Assembly (NCBI RefSeq): GCF_946221935.1
Contig: NZ_CAMIGN010000004.1
Coordinates: 62,001 to 126,000 of the forward strand
Source of the DNA: an uncultured Corynebacterium sp.
GTDB taxonomy: Bacteria; Actinomycetota; Actinomycetes; Mycobacteriales; Mycobacteriaceae
Length of the DNA: 64,000 nucleotides
Direction: 5' to 3'
Made by a program: the position numbers and the translations under genes. The notes below the pieces were generated by a model. It saw nothing but the letters and a program-made list of their open reading frames with translations, had not been told where the DNA came from and did no database searches. Every line of letters starts with the position of its first letter. Within the stretch, counting starts at the first letter, position 1. Below are positions 53,874 to 62,051 of this stretch, piece after piece.

Positions 53874-55157
53874 CTAGCGCTGCCCGGCGGCGTGCTCGAC
53901 CATCTCAATGGCGGCGTAAAGCACACAGGTGGCGAAGCCATCCATGGCAACCTCTAGTTGCTCGATCGTCGGCATGGAGGGAGCCAGGCGCAGATTGCGG
54001 TCGTTGGGATCCTGCTTCAGCGGGTATGTAGAGCCCGCTGCGGTGAGGGCCACGCCGGCCTTCTTGGCCAGCTCCACCACCCGAGAAGCGGTGCCATCTA
54101 GCAGGTTCACAGAAATGAAGTAGCCACCCTCCGGCACGGTCCACTCGGCAACATTGGCCTCGCCCAGGCGGCGCTCCAGGATCTCCACCACACGGGTGAA
54201 TTTCGGTCCCAGCGAACCTGCGTGCTTGCGCATGAGGTCGCGTACGCCCTCGGCATCCTTCAGGAACTGTAGGTGGGCAAGCTGGTTGACCTTGTTCGGC
54301 CCGATACCGCGCACGTTCGCGATCTTCTTGTACCACTCCAGGTTCTCCGTGGAGGAAGCAAAGAAGGCTAGGCCAGAGCCCGCGAGAGTGATCTTGGAGG
54401 TGGAAGACATAGCCCAGAAACGGTTCGGGTTGCCCGCCTTCTCGGCTACGTCGAGGATGTTGATGATCTCTGGGAACTCGTCGGTCAGGGTGTGGACTGC
54501 GTAGGCGTTGTCCCACACGATGCGGAAATCCGGCGCACCGGTTTCCATTGCAGCCAGGGCCTCCGCAGTCTGCTGGGAGTAGGTCACACCAGTCGGGTTG
54601 GCGAACATCGGCACGGCCCACATGCCCTTGACCGCCGGATCCTTCGCCAGCTCGCGTACCTGATCCATGTCGGGGCCTTCGTCTGTCATATCGACGGTAA
54701 CCATCTCAAAGCCGAATAGTTCCGTAATGGAATGGTGGCGGTCGTAGCCCGGCACAGGGCAGATCCACTTGAGCTTTTCTTCCGCAGACCATGGACGCTC
54801 AGAATCGTTTGTGCCGAAGGTGTATGCCCAACTGATGAGGTCGAACATGATGTTCAGGCTGGAGGAATCGCCAGCGATGACGTTCTCCACCGGCAGACCC
54901 AGCACATCGGCCCACAGCTCGCGAATCTCGGTCAGTCCTACGCCACCGCCGTAGTTGCGTACATCCAATCCCGAAGGGGAGGTGAAGTTCTCCCCCGGCA
55001 GGCTCAGCAGATCAACCGAGAAATCGAGCTGCTCCGCCGACGGCTTGCCGCGCGTGAGATCCAGGTTCAAGCCCTTAGAATGTAGTTCTTCGTAAGCCTG
55101 GCGCACATCCTCTTTCATGCTGAGGAGGAGGTCGGTGTTGACGTTATCGATGTTCAT
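53874..55157 (-). CDS. aspT: Aspartate aminotransferase, AspT type
   Basis: A 427-residue class I PLP aminotransferase of the actinobacterial AspT group (a separate lineage from ordinary AspC). Signatures: LDLTRGKPSAEQLDFS near the N-terminus, MFANPTGVTYS, and SSTSKITLAGSGLAFF with the PLP lysine. It interconverts aspartate and oxaloacetate with glutamate/2-oxoglutarate. I start at the ATG at 55157, preceded by GGGAGAG; the frame is open to 55364 but that stretch is intergenic, with a 15-bp direct repeat. aspT upstream of dnaX is the corynebacterial order. Confidence 0.9.
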   Translation of the reverse strand: MNIDNVNTDLLLSMKEDVRQAYEELHSKGLNLDLTRGKPSAEQLDFSVDLLSLPGENFTSPSGLDVRNYGGGVGLTEIRELWADVLGLPVENVIAGDSSSLNIMFDLISWAYTFGTNDSERPWSAEEKLKWICPVPGYDRHHSITELFGFEMVTVDMTDEGPDMDQVRELAKDPAVKGMWAVPMFANPTGVTYSQQTAEALAAMETGAPDFRIVWDNAYAVHTLTDEFPEIINILDVAEKAGNPNRFWAMSSTSKITLAGSGLAFFASSTENLEWYKKIANVRGIGPNKVNQLAHLQFLKDAEGVRDLMRKHAGSLGPKFTRVVEILERRLGEANVAEWTVPEGGYFISVNLLDGTASRVVELAKKAGVALTAAGSTYPLKQDPNDRNLRLAPSMPTIEQLEVAMDGFATCVLYAAIEMVEHAAGQR

Positions 55158-55180
55158 AAAATGTCTCTCCCGCTTGTGGC

Positions 55181-55210
55181 GTACTGGATTTAGCCGTACT
55201 GGATTTAGCT
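55181..55210. repeat. 15-bp direct repeat upstream of aspT
   Basis: GTACTGGATTTAGCC (55181-55195) is immediately followed by GTACTGGATTTAGCT (55196-55210). The doublet lies 24 bp upstream of the aspT ATG, on its promoter side. Confidence 0.8.
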
Positions 55211-55362
55211 TTGTGTGCAAGTCTAACTGAACCCTCGGACAGCGCACCGGCACCCACATCTGCAGTGCTACGGGCTGACGGTTAGGATATCGACAGGCTG
55301 CGAGGGACAAGCAGCGGTGTAGCACCGCGCGAACCACCGGGTTTAGTTGGAAAGGACTCACC

Positions 55363-56406
55363 ATGGCAAAGCACGAACCAAACCGGATCCGGGTCCCCGT
55401 CGAACGAGCTATCCGCGAGTGTCGCCTTTATGTACAGGGCAAGCAGTACCCAGGTCAGGCCAACTACATCACGGCTCTCAAGGACATCGAGGAGCTGTCG
55501 GATGGCACCAGTCAGGACTTTGTCATGGTGACCCTGGAGGAGCCCTCCGAGGAACAGATGCTGCGTGTCGCCCAGCGCTATGGCGTCGACGAACTGATTG
55601 TTGAAGATGCCGTCAATGCCCACCAGCGTGCAAAGGTGGAGCGCTACGAGGATCAGCTGTTTTCTGTCATCCGCTCCGTCCAATATGCGGATAACCAGGA
55701 CATCATCGACCGGCGCGACATCATTCAAACCGGCGAAGTGCAGATGGTCATTGGCCGGAAGTTCATCATCGTCATTTCCCATGGCACGGATCTCCCGAAC
55801 CCTGAGATGCGGCTCCACCAGGCTCCGGAGCTACGCAGCAAAGGGCCGCTCTCTATTGCGTGGGCTATCTCGGATTATCTAGTCGACGAGTACACACGCA
55901 TCGCCGAACAGCTCGAAACCCGGGTCGATGATCTCGAAGAGGAGGTCTTCACCCTCCGCGACGAGTTCGACATCGAGAACATCTACACCCTCAAGCGCGA
56001 GATCTTGGAAATGCGGCATGCTATCGACCCACTGATCCCCGCCCTGCGCGCGTTGATCCAAAATCATAAGGACCTCACGTCCAAGCAGATTCGGGCCTTC
56101 TTCCGCGATGTGCTGGATCACGCCATGCTGGCAAAGGACAAGATCGATTCCTTCGACGAGCGCCTATCGTCCCTTATTCAGGCGGGTTCGGCGATCATTT
56201 CCTTGCGTCAAAACCAAGATATGCGCACGATTTCCGCGGTCGTCGGTATGGCCGCCGCCCCGACAATGATTGCGGGTGTGTACGGCATGAACTTCGAAAA
56301 CATGCCTGAGCTGCAGTGGCACTACGCGTACTACGTCTGCTTAGCGGCGATGGTTGGCGTAGTCGCGTTGATGTGGTGGTGGTTTAAGCACAACAACTGG
56401 CTATAG
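55363..56406 (+). CDS. corA: CorA-family magnesium/cobalt channel
   Basis: A 347-residue CorA. A long cytoplasmic alpha/beta and coiled-coil domain (TRIAEQLETRVDDLEEEVF) precedes two C-terminal transmembrane helices; the first ends with the selectivity motif GVYGMNFENMPEL, and the protein ends with a basic tail (WWFKHNNWL). It conducts Mg2+ as a pentamer. The ATG has GGAAAGGA 6 nt upstream. Transcribed away from aspT. Confidence 0.94.
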   Translation: MAKHEPNRIRVPVERAIRECRLYVQGKQYPGQANYITALKDIEELSDGTSQDFVMVTLEEPSEEQMLRVAQRYGVDELIVEDAVNAHQRAKVERYEDQLFSVIRSVQYADNQDIIDRRDIIQTGEVQMVIGRKFIIVISHGTDLPNPEMRLHQAPELRSKGPLSIAWAISDYLVDEYTRIAEQLETRVDDLEEEVFTLRDEFDIENIYTLKREILEMRHAIDPLIPALRALIQNHKDLTSKQIRAFFRDVLDHAMLAKDKIDSFDERLSSLIQAGSAIISLRQNQDMRTISAVVGMAAAPTMIAGVYGMNFENMPELQWHYAYYVCLAAMVGVVALMWWWFKHNNWL

Positions 56407-56446
56407 CCTAGCTCCCGAGCCCCGTCCCCCGGTAATAGATAAAAAA

Positions 56447-56540
56447 GGGGACCCCGCGCACCCGTCAGAGCTCGTTGACCCTTGCTGCATTCCTGCCCTG
56501 GGGGAGTTCACAAGATACACGCCGCGCGGAATCCGCTGCC
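56447..56540 (-). ncRNA. ffs: Signal recognition particle RNA (small bacterial 4.5S type)
   Basis: On the minus strand the conserved SRP apical core CAGGGCAGGAATGCAGCAAG is present, corresponding to the tetraloop and symmetric loop of 4.5S RNA. The ends pair over 11 bp (GGATTCCGCGC with GCGCGGGGTCC), and the RNA ends in a T tract (plus positions 56441-56446), serving as terminator. Exact ends are approximate by a few nucleotides. Its place near dnaX and a tRNA-Ser is typical. Confidence 0.9.
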
Positions 56541-56701
56541 CATACTAACTCACGTGCACTCGTTGTTCCAAAGGCCTACTCTTCTTCCCTATTGACGCCC
56601 ACTTTCCAGGCGCCAGCACCCGATTTGGAAACCACAGGCCGCGTTGTGTAACCTGTCACGAGTACGTCAGAGCCATTGCTTTTAGCTCTGCCGTTCGGCA
56701 T
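56541..56701. other. Intergenic stretch between ffs and tRNA-Ser
   Basis: No gene is supported. It must contain the promoters of the divergent ffs and tRNA-Ser. A strong minus-strand copy of the dispersed GGCGTCA motif is at 56582-56599. Confidence 0.6.
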
Positions 56702-56790
56702 GGAGGATTCGACTAGCGGCCTATGTCACACGCCTGGAACGCGTGCGGGAGTCACATCCCTCGTGGGTTCAAATCCCACATCCTCCGCCA
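56702..56790 (+). tRNA. tRNA-Ser (anticodon GGA)
   Basis: An 89-nt class II tRNA. Acceptor stem GGAGGAT/ATCCTCC, anticodon stem CACGC/GCGTG around the loop CTGGAAC (anticodon GGA), a long variable arm (GCGGGAGTCACATCCC region) and T-loop TTCAAAT. The CCA end is encoded at 56788-56790. Confidence 0.93.
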
Positions 56791-56794
56791 TTTG

Positions 56795-56837
56795 AAACCG
56801 GCGCCCCCAAAGTTTTAATTTCCGGGGGCGCCGGTTT
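56795..56837 (+). terminator. Terminator after tRNA-Ser
   Basis: Stem AAACCGGCGCCCCC and its complement GGGGGCGCCGGTTTT around an AAAGTTTTAATTTCC loop; strongly GC-rich, followed by T residues. Confidence 0.88.
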
Positions 56838-56901
56838 TCGCATTCTCACTGATTCACCAAACCCGCCCACACTGCCCGGCCCGTGCCTTAGTTTGGAATG
56901 C

Positions 56902-57747
56902 ATGAACGCACCGAGCACGCCGACGAGCACTCCCCCCACCACTGCCCCTCTCGTCACCACGGAATACTCCGAGTCCATTCCCGGCCTCGTTCACGTCCGC
57001 CTGAACCGCCCCAACAAGCTGAACTCTCTGACGATCGACCTGCTCCAGCAGCTCATCGATACCGCACACACGCTTCGCCGCGACCGCTCCGTCCGCGCCG
57101 TCATCCTCTCCGGCACAGACGGCAATTTCTCCTCCGGTCTGGACTTCGCGGATACCCTGAAAAGCCCACCCCGTATGCTTTCGCATTTCATCCCGCGTCC
57201 CCTGCGCGGCACCAACACTTTCCAGGAAGCGCCGTGGGCGTGGCGTCGTCTGCCGTTTCCGGTGATTGCCGCGGTAGAGGGCTACTGTTTCGGCGGTGGT
57301 GTCCAGATCGCTCTTGGTGCGGACTTTAGGTTTACTAGCAATGACGCCCACTGGTCCGTGTTGGAAGCTAAATGGGGCCTGGTGCCGGACATGTCGGGGA
57401 TCATGTCCCTCAAGCAATTGCTGCCGGTTGACGTGGTGAAAAAGCTGGCCATGACCGGGGAGACCTTCTCCGGGGAACGCGCCGCGGAGCTAGGGCTGGC
57501 CGAGGTGGCCGAGGATCCACTGGCAGCGGCAGAAGAACTAGCGCGAAAGATCATAGAGCGCTCGCCGGATTCGGTGGCCTTGGCGAAGAAGCTGGTCGAC
57601 GAGACGTGGGAACTCGGGCCGCGGCGTACCTTCGCCAAGGAGCGGTTGCGCCAGGCACGGCTGCTGGTCAGCAAAAATGCGGCTATAGCGCGGAAGGCTG
57701 CGCAGAAGAAGGTCCCGCCGAAGTTCCGCCCCCGCGCGGTGCGCTAA
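56902..57747 (+). CDS. Enoyl-CoA hydratase/isomerase-family (crotonase) protein
   Basis: A 281-residue crotonase. The oxyanion-hole segments are GNFSSGLDF (first) and [19 protein letters not shown] (second), with GLVPDMSGI of the acyl-CoA pocket. Such enzymes hydrate or isomerise enoyl-CoA esters; the subgroup and substrate are not clear. A 20-residue Thr/Pro-rich start precedes the core. I start at the ATG at 56902; the longer open frame from 56743 would translate through the tRNA-Ser and its terminator. Converges with gluQ (4-bp overlap). Confidence 0.88.
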   Translation: MNAPSTPTSTPPTTAPLVTTEYSESIPGLVHVRLNRPNKLNSLTIDLLQQLIDTAHTLRRDRSVRAVILSGTDGNFSSGLDFADTLKSPPRMLSHFIPRPLRGTNTFQEAPWAWRRLPFPVIAAVEGYCFGGGVQIALGADFRFTSNDAHWSVLEAKWGLVPDMSGIMSLKQLLPVDVVKKLAMTGETFSGERAAELGLAEVAEDPLAAAEELARKIIERSPDSVALAKKLVDETWELGPRRTFAKERLRQARLLVSKNAAIARKAAQKKVPPKFRPRAVR

Positions 57748-58748
57748 TCCACAGGTGTCCAGGTGACTGGCTCGCGGGGCAGCTGCTCCGGCTCGAAGGT
57801 CGCCAGCAGCTCGGCGGGTTGCACCCCTCCGGCCGCGCGGATATCCACCGCCGGCCCCAGCGATTCCGCGATCCACAGCAACATCCCTTCCGCCCCGCCG
57901 GGGAAGTCCCGAAGCGTGACGGCCCCGTCCCGCTTCGCCAAACGCTTGCTGTCGGGCCCCATCACCAGCGGAACGTGTACATACTCCACGGGTGGAAGTC
58001 GCAACAGGTGCGCAAGGTACGCCTGCCGAGGGGCGGAGCTCAGCAGGTCATCCCCGCGCACAACCTGCCCCACCCCGGCCAGCGCATCATCGACGACAAC
58101 TGCCAGGTTGTAGGCGTAATCCCGGTTCACCGCCTCGTGGCCGACAGCGCCGGCATTGCCCGCGCCCTTGGGAGCGTTTCCACCGCGCCGCAGCACCATG
58201 TCATCCACCACCCCGCGGTACGCTCCGCCCCCACGCCGGCCTGCAGCGAAGCTTTCGCGGACTTCCCATTCTCCAACGCTCGCGCGCAGTCTCAGTGCCG
58301 GTACGCGCCCCCGCTCCGCCAGCTCCGCGCGCTTCGCCGCCCGCGCCGACTCACCTAAGTCTCGACACGTTCCCGGGTATGCCCCCGGTGCGGCGTGCGG
58401 CGCACGAACTGCCTCCGCGATGTCCTTCCGCGAGCAATAGCACTCGTACACGAGCCCTTGTTCGCGCAGATCGTTTAACGCTTTTTCGTACTCCGACCAG
58501 GTTTCTTGTTGACGCCGAATTTCCCCATCGTAAGTGATCCCCATAGTGGAAAGGTCCAGTAGTTGCTGATGCGCAGCGGCTTCAGAGGACCTCTGAGCAT
58601 CAATATCGTCGACGCGCATCAGAAACTCGCGGCCTTCATGCTTCGCGAACATCCACGCCAGCACAGCAGTCCGAAAATTCCCCAGGTGCAGATCCCCGGA
58701 GGGGCTGGGCGCGTACCGCCCCGCCCCTCGCTGCATCAGATCCTCCAT
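57744..58748 (-). CDS. gluQ: Glutamyl-queuosine tRNA(Asp) synthetase
   Basis: A 334-residue truncated glutamyl-tRNA synthetase paralogue without the anticodon-binding domain. The HIGH-like motif is in [15 protein letters not shown], the KMSKS-like motif in [10 protein letters not shown], and zinc ligands in YECYCSRKD and YPGTCRDL. GluQ-RS attaches glutamate to queuosine at position 34 of tRNA-Asp. Its neighbour two genes away is tgt, which inserts the queuine base, so the two probably act in sequence. The start may be the ATG at 58748 or the one five codons later. Confidence 0.9.
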   Translation of the reverse strand: MEDLMQRGAGRYAPSPSGDLHLGNFRTAVLAWMFAKHEGREFLMRVDDIDAQRSSEAAAHQQLLDLSTMGITYDGEIRRQQETWSEYEKALNDLREQGLVYECYCSRKDIAEAVRAPHAAPGAYPGTCRDLGESARAAKRAELAERGRVPALRLRASVGEWEVRESFAAGRRGGGAYRGVVDDMVLRRGGNAPKGAGNAGAVGHEAVNRDYAYNLAVVVDDALAGVGQVVRGDDLLSSAPRQAYLAHLLRLPPVEYVHVPLVMGPDSKRLAKRDGAVTLRDFPGGAEGMLLWIAESLGPAVDIRAAGGVQPAELLATFEPEQLPREPVTWTPVD

Positions 58749-58819
58749 GCCAACGCCTCCTGTTCCGCTTCCCTGGCAAGGCTACCCGTGGATCTGTCAT
58801 ACTTTTAAGCCAAAGGGGG

Positions 58820-59953
58820 ATGGTTCAGACCTTTAGGGGGAATGTGGGTTTGGAGACGTGGGGGCGTCACGAAGCAAAAACCACAACGCTGCTTATAGAG
58901 GGGAAGAGACTCCCGCCCGGCGCACGGCGTGGACTCGGGCGCGGGCAGCGGTACTACAAGATTGCGCCGGGGATCTACGCCGAGCGCGCGCGATGGGAGG
59001 CACTGTCGCGCGACGATAAACTGCGACTACACGGGATTGCACATGTGCTGAGCTGCACGAACGGGATCCTCTGCGGACAGTCCGCAGCGTTGATGTGGGG
59101 GCTGCCGATCGCCAGGCGGGCTGACCCCAACGCGGAAATCGGCTTCCATCCGCCGGAAGGGACAACCGCGAAACTGCAGCTCCGAACCCCACGGCCATTG
59201 CACGCGACCGCCGCCAAACGTGCTGAAACGCTGCAAATAGAAACCTCGAACGGATTGCGGGAGGTGCGGCTCACCGGCGTTAACGATACGATCATCGATC
59301 TCGCTCGGTGGCACAGTGTGGCAGACGCAGTCGTGGCCGCAGAGTTCGCAGCCCGAGCCGCAATGGGCGGACTGGGAACTCCGGAGTTCATAGCGGAATT
59401 GCGCGCCGACGCAAACGGACTGCGGAGACTCCGGGGGATTGCGAAGGCGAGGGAAGCGCTTCGGCTGATCAATGGCGCGTCCGAGAGTCCACGGGAATCC
59501 GCGCTGAAGGTGAAGCTCTGGGAGGCTGGACTACCTGCGCCTATGCAACAAGTGGAGCTGCACTACGAGGGCTACTTCGCAGGTCGGGTGGACTTTTTCT
59601 ACCCGTGCGGGCTGGTGATCGAATACGACGGCCAGAGCAAGTACCAACCCGGTCAGGCCGGCGGCCTGTCCGGTGGCCTGTCCGGCAGGATGTCCAGCGG
59701 CCTGTCCGGTGGCCTGCCTGGCGGGATGGTCAACGAAGAGGTGTTCGCAGCGCGGCAAATCATCAGCGAGCGGGCACGAGAGCGCAAACTGCAGAACCTC
59801 GGTGCGCGGATTTACCGAGTGGACCGAGACAACTTCCGCGATGGCACCGCCGTGGCGGATATTTGCAGGCTCCACAGGCAGATGACGCAGCATGGGCTCG
59901 AGTTTCCCGCCGCCAATTACCGGGGAGGCGTGCCAGCGTGGGAAGCCCCGTGA
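58820..59953 (+). CDS. AbiEi/DUF559-like protein with a C-terminal PD-(D/E)XK-type domain, function unknown
   Basis: A 377-residue protein. The first 180 residues resemble the AbiEi-type module found in many actinobacteria (a start domain with YYKIAPGIYAERARW, then CGQSAALMWGLPI and GVNDTIIDLARW). The C-terminal part resembles DUF559/Vsr-like nucleases: Glu226, Asp258 (RVDFFY), Glu268 and Lys274 (VIEYDGQSKY) fit a PD-(D/E)XK site, and RKLQNLGARIYRVDRDNF is the final strand-helix. Residues 280-303 are a Gly/Leu/Ser repeat inserted just after the active-site strand. There is no obvious toxin partner. The start is uncertain: the ATG at 58820 has AGGGGG abutting it; the GTG at 58844 has AGGGGGA in better position. 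Confidence 0.55.
   Translation: MVQTFRGNVGLETWGRHEAKTTTLLIEGKRLPPGARRGLGRGQRYYKIAPGIYAERARWEALSRDDKLRLHGIAHVLSCTNGILCGQSAALMWGLPIARRADPNAEIGFHPPEGTTAKLQLRTPRPLHATAAKRAETLQIETSNGLREVRLTGVNDTIIDLARWHSVADAVVAAEFAARAAMGGLGTPEFIAELRADANGLRRLRGIAKAREALRLINGASESPRESALKVKLWEAGLPAPMQQVELHYEGYFAGRVDFFYPCGLVIEYDGQSKYQPGQAGGLSGGLSGRMSSGLSGGLPGGMVNEEVFAARQIISERARERKLQNLGARIYRVDRDNFRDGTAVADICRLHRQMTQHGLEFPAANYRGGVPAWEAP
58852..58874 (+). repeat. Second copy of a 23-bp sequence also present at 108-130
   Basis: Positions 58852-58874 are identical to the reverse complement of 108-130 (centre GACGTGGGGGCGTCACGAAG). At 108-130 the sequence includes the GTG start of the first gene; here it is inside the coding region in another frame. 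It contains the dispersed GGCGTCA motif. Confidence 0.8.
59657..59729 (+). repeat. Degenerate 12-bp tandem repeat in the AbiEi/DUF559-like gene
   Basis: Repeated GGCCTGTCCGGT units (five to six, some altered) encode GGLSGGLSGRMSSGLSGGLP. It interrupts the nuclease-like domain. Confidence 0.85.
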
Positions 59954-60073
59954 CGGCTAAGCGATTCTCAGCCCGTTTAAGCGATTTTTGATGCGCCGGC
60001 AGGGGCGGGGGCGCGCCGATCAGCCAGGCGAGCAGGGGAGGTTTTGCACATTTTCCGACACTCACGACGCGGA

Positions 60074-60184
60074 ATGTCCAGAATTCCACGTCTTAAAATA
60101 TAACTAATCTATTTGCACAGGTCAGAGCGTCGCAATTTTGTGCTGCACACTCGCTACTTTCAATAACTCGTAGATTTTGGACAT
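60074..60184 (-). mobile_element. 111-bp inverted-repeat element, copy 2 (MITE-like)
   Basis: Reverse-orientation copy of the element at 44328-44438, the same length, about 85% identical by eye with no gaps. Terminal repeats are ATGTCCAAAAT and the one-mismatch ATTCTGGACAT. It encodes MSKIYELLKVASVQHKIATL from the end ATG at 60184, with the TGA at 60124-60122. The inner AT-rich block is unchanged between copies, while the middle of the peptide and the spacer after its stop have diverged. Confidence 0.65.
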
Positions 60185-60313
60185 CCACACTTTAGCCCGA
60201 GCCAGCAGCTGCGCGATGTGTGACCGATGGGGTTGATGTGACGGCTTTCGGGGGGGCGCCCGCGAAAGGAAGCAAGAAACGGCGGGGTGAGTGGCGCGAG
60301 GACGGAGAATGAG

Positions 60314-60355
60314 AGCGCCGAGGTTGGGGACGGTAGCGCCGAGGTTGGGGACGGC
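60314..60355 (+). repeat. 21-bp tandem duplication upstream of tgt
   Basis: AGCGCCGAGGTTGGGGACGG plus one base, present twice in direct succession (60314-60334 and 60335-60355). It lies in the leader or promoter region of tgt. Confidence 0.85.
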
Positions 60356-60412
60356 GGGGAATCGGCAGCGCGGAAAGTGGAAACAGCGAAGCGGACGATA
60401 AACTGGGGTGCC

Positions 60413-61993
60413 ATGACCGATGATCAGGAAAACACCGGCGCAGACGATGACGTTCGCGCAGGTCAGGGATTCCAAGGCGCTGCAGCGGACCTGTCTTTTA
60501 AGGTATGCACTCGCTTGGCTGACAGCCTCGGCGCGCGAGGCGCCAGCACGCGCACAATCCACGGAGGCGCAACCAGGAGCGCAAGCACCAGCAGCGACAC
60601 AACCGGAGAAACCACAACCCACGGAGGCGTAGCCGGGAACGCAAGCACCAGCGACGACACAACCGGAGAGGCCACAACCCGCAGAACCGCAACCGGGGGC
60701 GCAAGCACCAGCGACGACACAACCGGAGAGGCCACAACCCACGGCCCCTCCCGCGAAAAGGGAGAAGCGGGACCGCTGGGGCGTACGGGCGTCATAGAAA
60801 CACCGCATGGGACGATCCGCACCCCCGCGTTCATCCCGGTGGCGACAAAAGCAACGGTGAAGACCCTCACACCCGAGCAGGTGCGATCGACGGGCGCGCA
60901 GGCCATGCTTTCGAACGCGTACCACCTATATCTGCAGCCGGGGCCAGACATCGTGGACGAAGGCGGCGGGCTCGCGGAATTCGAGAACTGGCACGGGCCG
61001 ACGTACACGGACTCCGGCGGCTTCCAGGTCATGAGCCTCGGCGTGGGCTACAAAAAAGTCCTGGCCATGGACACAAAAGGCCGCAGCGAGGCAGACATCA
61101 TCCAGCAGCAGAAGAAGCGCATGGCCGTGGTCGACGAGGACGGCGTGGATTTCCGCAGCGTCATCGACGGCAGCAAGCACCGCTTCACGCCGGAGGTGTC
61201 GATGCAGATCCAGCACCAGCTGGGCGCGGACATCATGTTCGCCTTCGACGAGCTGACCACCCTGGTGAATACACGCTCCTACCAGGAGGAATCCGTCGCC
61301 CGCACGCACCGCTGGGCCCGCCGCTGCCTGGCGGAACACCAGCGTCTGACGGACATTCGCCAACACCGGCCACTGCAGTCCCTATGGGGCGTGGTGCAGG
61401 GCGCACAGTACGAGGATCTGCGGCGGCAGGCAGCGCGCGGCCTGGTGGAGCTCTCCCGCGAAGCGGAGGCTCAGGGCAACCGCGGGTTCGGCGGCTTCGG
61501 CATTGGCGGCGCGCTGGAGAAGGAAAACCTCGGCACGATCGTCCGCTGGGTCGCCGAGGAACTCCCGGAGGATAAGCCCCGCCACCTGCTCGGCATCTCG
61601 GAGCCAGACGACCTATTCACCGCGATCGAGGCCGGCGCCGACACGTTCGATTGCGTCGCACCCACCCGCCTGGGCCGCCGCGGTGGCGTGTACACGCTCG
61701 ACGGTCGCCTGAATCTTATGGGCGCTCGGTTCAAGAGGGATTTTTCTCCTATTGACGCCGAAGTAGGCGGCTACGTCTCGGAGAATTATTCGCGCGCGTA
61801 CATTCACCACCTGCTAAAGGCGAAGGAATTCCTCGCTGGCACGCTGTGCACGCTGCATAATCTGCACTTTATGGTGGGGCTGGTGGACCGGATCCGCGAG
61901 TCCATGGAGCAGGGGCGTTTCTATGAGTTCCGGGAGGAATTCATGTCTCGCTACTACGGCCCGACTTGGCAGGAGCGCCTGGGTCAGCACTAG
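60413..61993 (+). CDS. tgt: tRNA-guanine(34) transglycosylase with a repeat insertion and no zinc-site cysteines
   Basis: A 526-residue protein; bacterial Tgt is usually 370-410. The catalytic core is recognisable: TPAFIPVATKATVKTLTP, the substrate Asp200 (TDSGGFQ), the nucleophile Asp413 (TFDCVAPTR), and FGIGGALEKEN. Two oddities: residues about 40-118, between LSFKVCTRLAD and VIETPHGTIRTPAF, are an inserted Thr/Ser/Asp-rich region with a 20-residue tandem repeat; and the usual zinc motif CxCxxC before SRAYLHHL is replaced by EVGGYVSE (residues 450-457), only the later His in LHNLHFM remaining. It exchanges guanine 34 for queuine (or a precursor). The start at 60413 is preferred over an upstream GTG at 60287. 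Confidence 0.88.
   Translation: MTDDQENTGADDDVRAGQGFQGAAADLSFKVCTRLADSLGARGASTRTIHGGATRSASTSSDTTGETTTHGGVAGNASTSDDTTGEATTRRTATGGASTSDDTTGEATTHGPSREKGEAGPLGRTGVIETPHGTIRTPAFIPVATKATVKTLTPEQVRSTGAQAMLSNAYHLYLQPGPDIVDEGGGLAEFENWHGPTYTDSGGFQVMSLGVGYKKVLAMDTKGRSEADIIQQQKKRMAVVDEDGVDFRSVIDGSKHRFTPEVSMQIQHQLGADIMFAFDELTTLVNTRSYQEESVARTHRWARRCLAEHQRLTDIRQHRPLQSLWGVVQGAQYEDLRRQAARGLVELSREAEAQGNRGFGGFGIGGALEKENLGTIVRWVAEELPEDKPRHLLGISEPDDLFTAIEAGADTFDCVAPTRLGRRGGVYTLDGRLNLMGARFKRDFSPIDAEVGGYVSENYSRAYIHHLLKAKEFLAGTLCTLHNLHFMVGLVDRIRESMEQGRFYEFREEFMSRYYGPTWQERLGQH
60581..60745 (+). repeat. 60-bp tandem repeats in tgt
   Basis: Two full units and most of a third, starting at 60581, 60641 and 60701, encode ASTSDDTTGEATT-based peptides of 20 residues. 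Units are about 80-95% identical. They keep the reading frame and lie inside an otherwise conserved enzyme. Confidence 0.9.
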
Positions 61994-62051
61994 CGGGCCA
62001 GGCCGGATGGTCGGCGGGCAGGCGCGGGCATGCATGTCGCGCGCCCGCGCG

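Larger units (their letters stand above)
59954..60412. other. Intergenic region upstream of tgt
   Basis: 459 bp with no supported gene other than the 20-codon ORF of the 111-bp element (60074-60184). It also contains a 21-bp tandem duplication (60314-60355). GATAAACT at 60398-60405 resembles a -10 element and would start a transcript at or close to the tgt ATG, so tgt may be leaderless. Confidence 0.55.

Noticed and set aside
56743..56901. N-terminal extension of the crotonase gene through the tRNA-Ser
   Set aside because: It would translate the tRNA and its terminator; the crotonase family match begins only after the ATG at 56902.
44439..60073. The segment between the two 111-bp elements as a composite mobile element
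   Set aside because: It contains conserved, syntenic core genes (dnaX, recR, murT, SRP RNA), so mobilisation as a unit is not credible; only an inversion is conceivable.
59657..60745. A CRISPR array from the regular repeats around 60 kb
   Set aside because: The repeats are in-frame coding tandem repeats without spacers; no cas genes are present.
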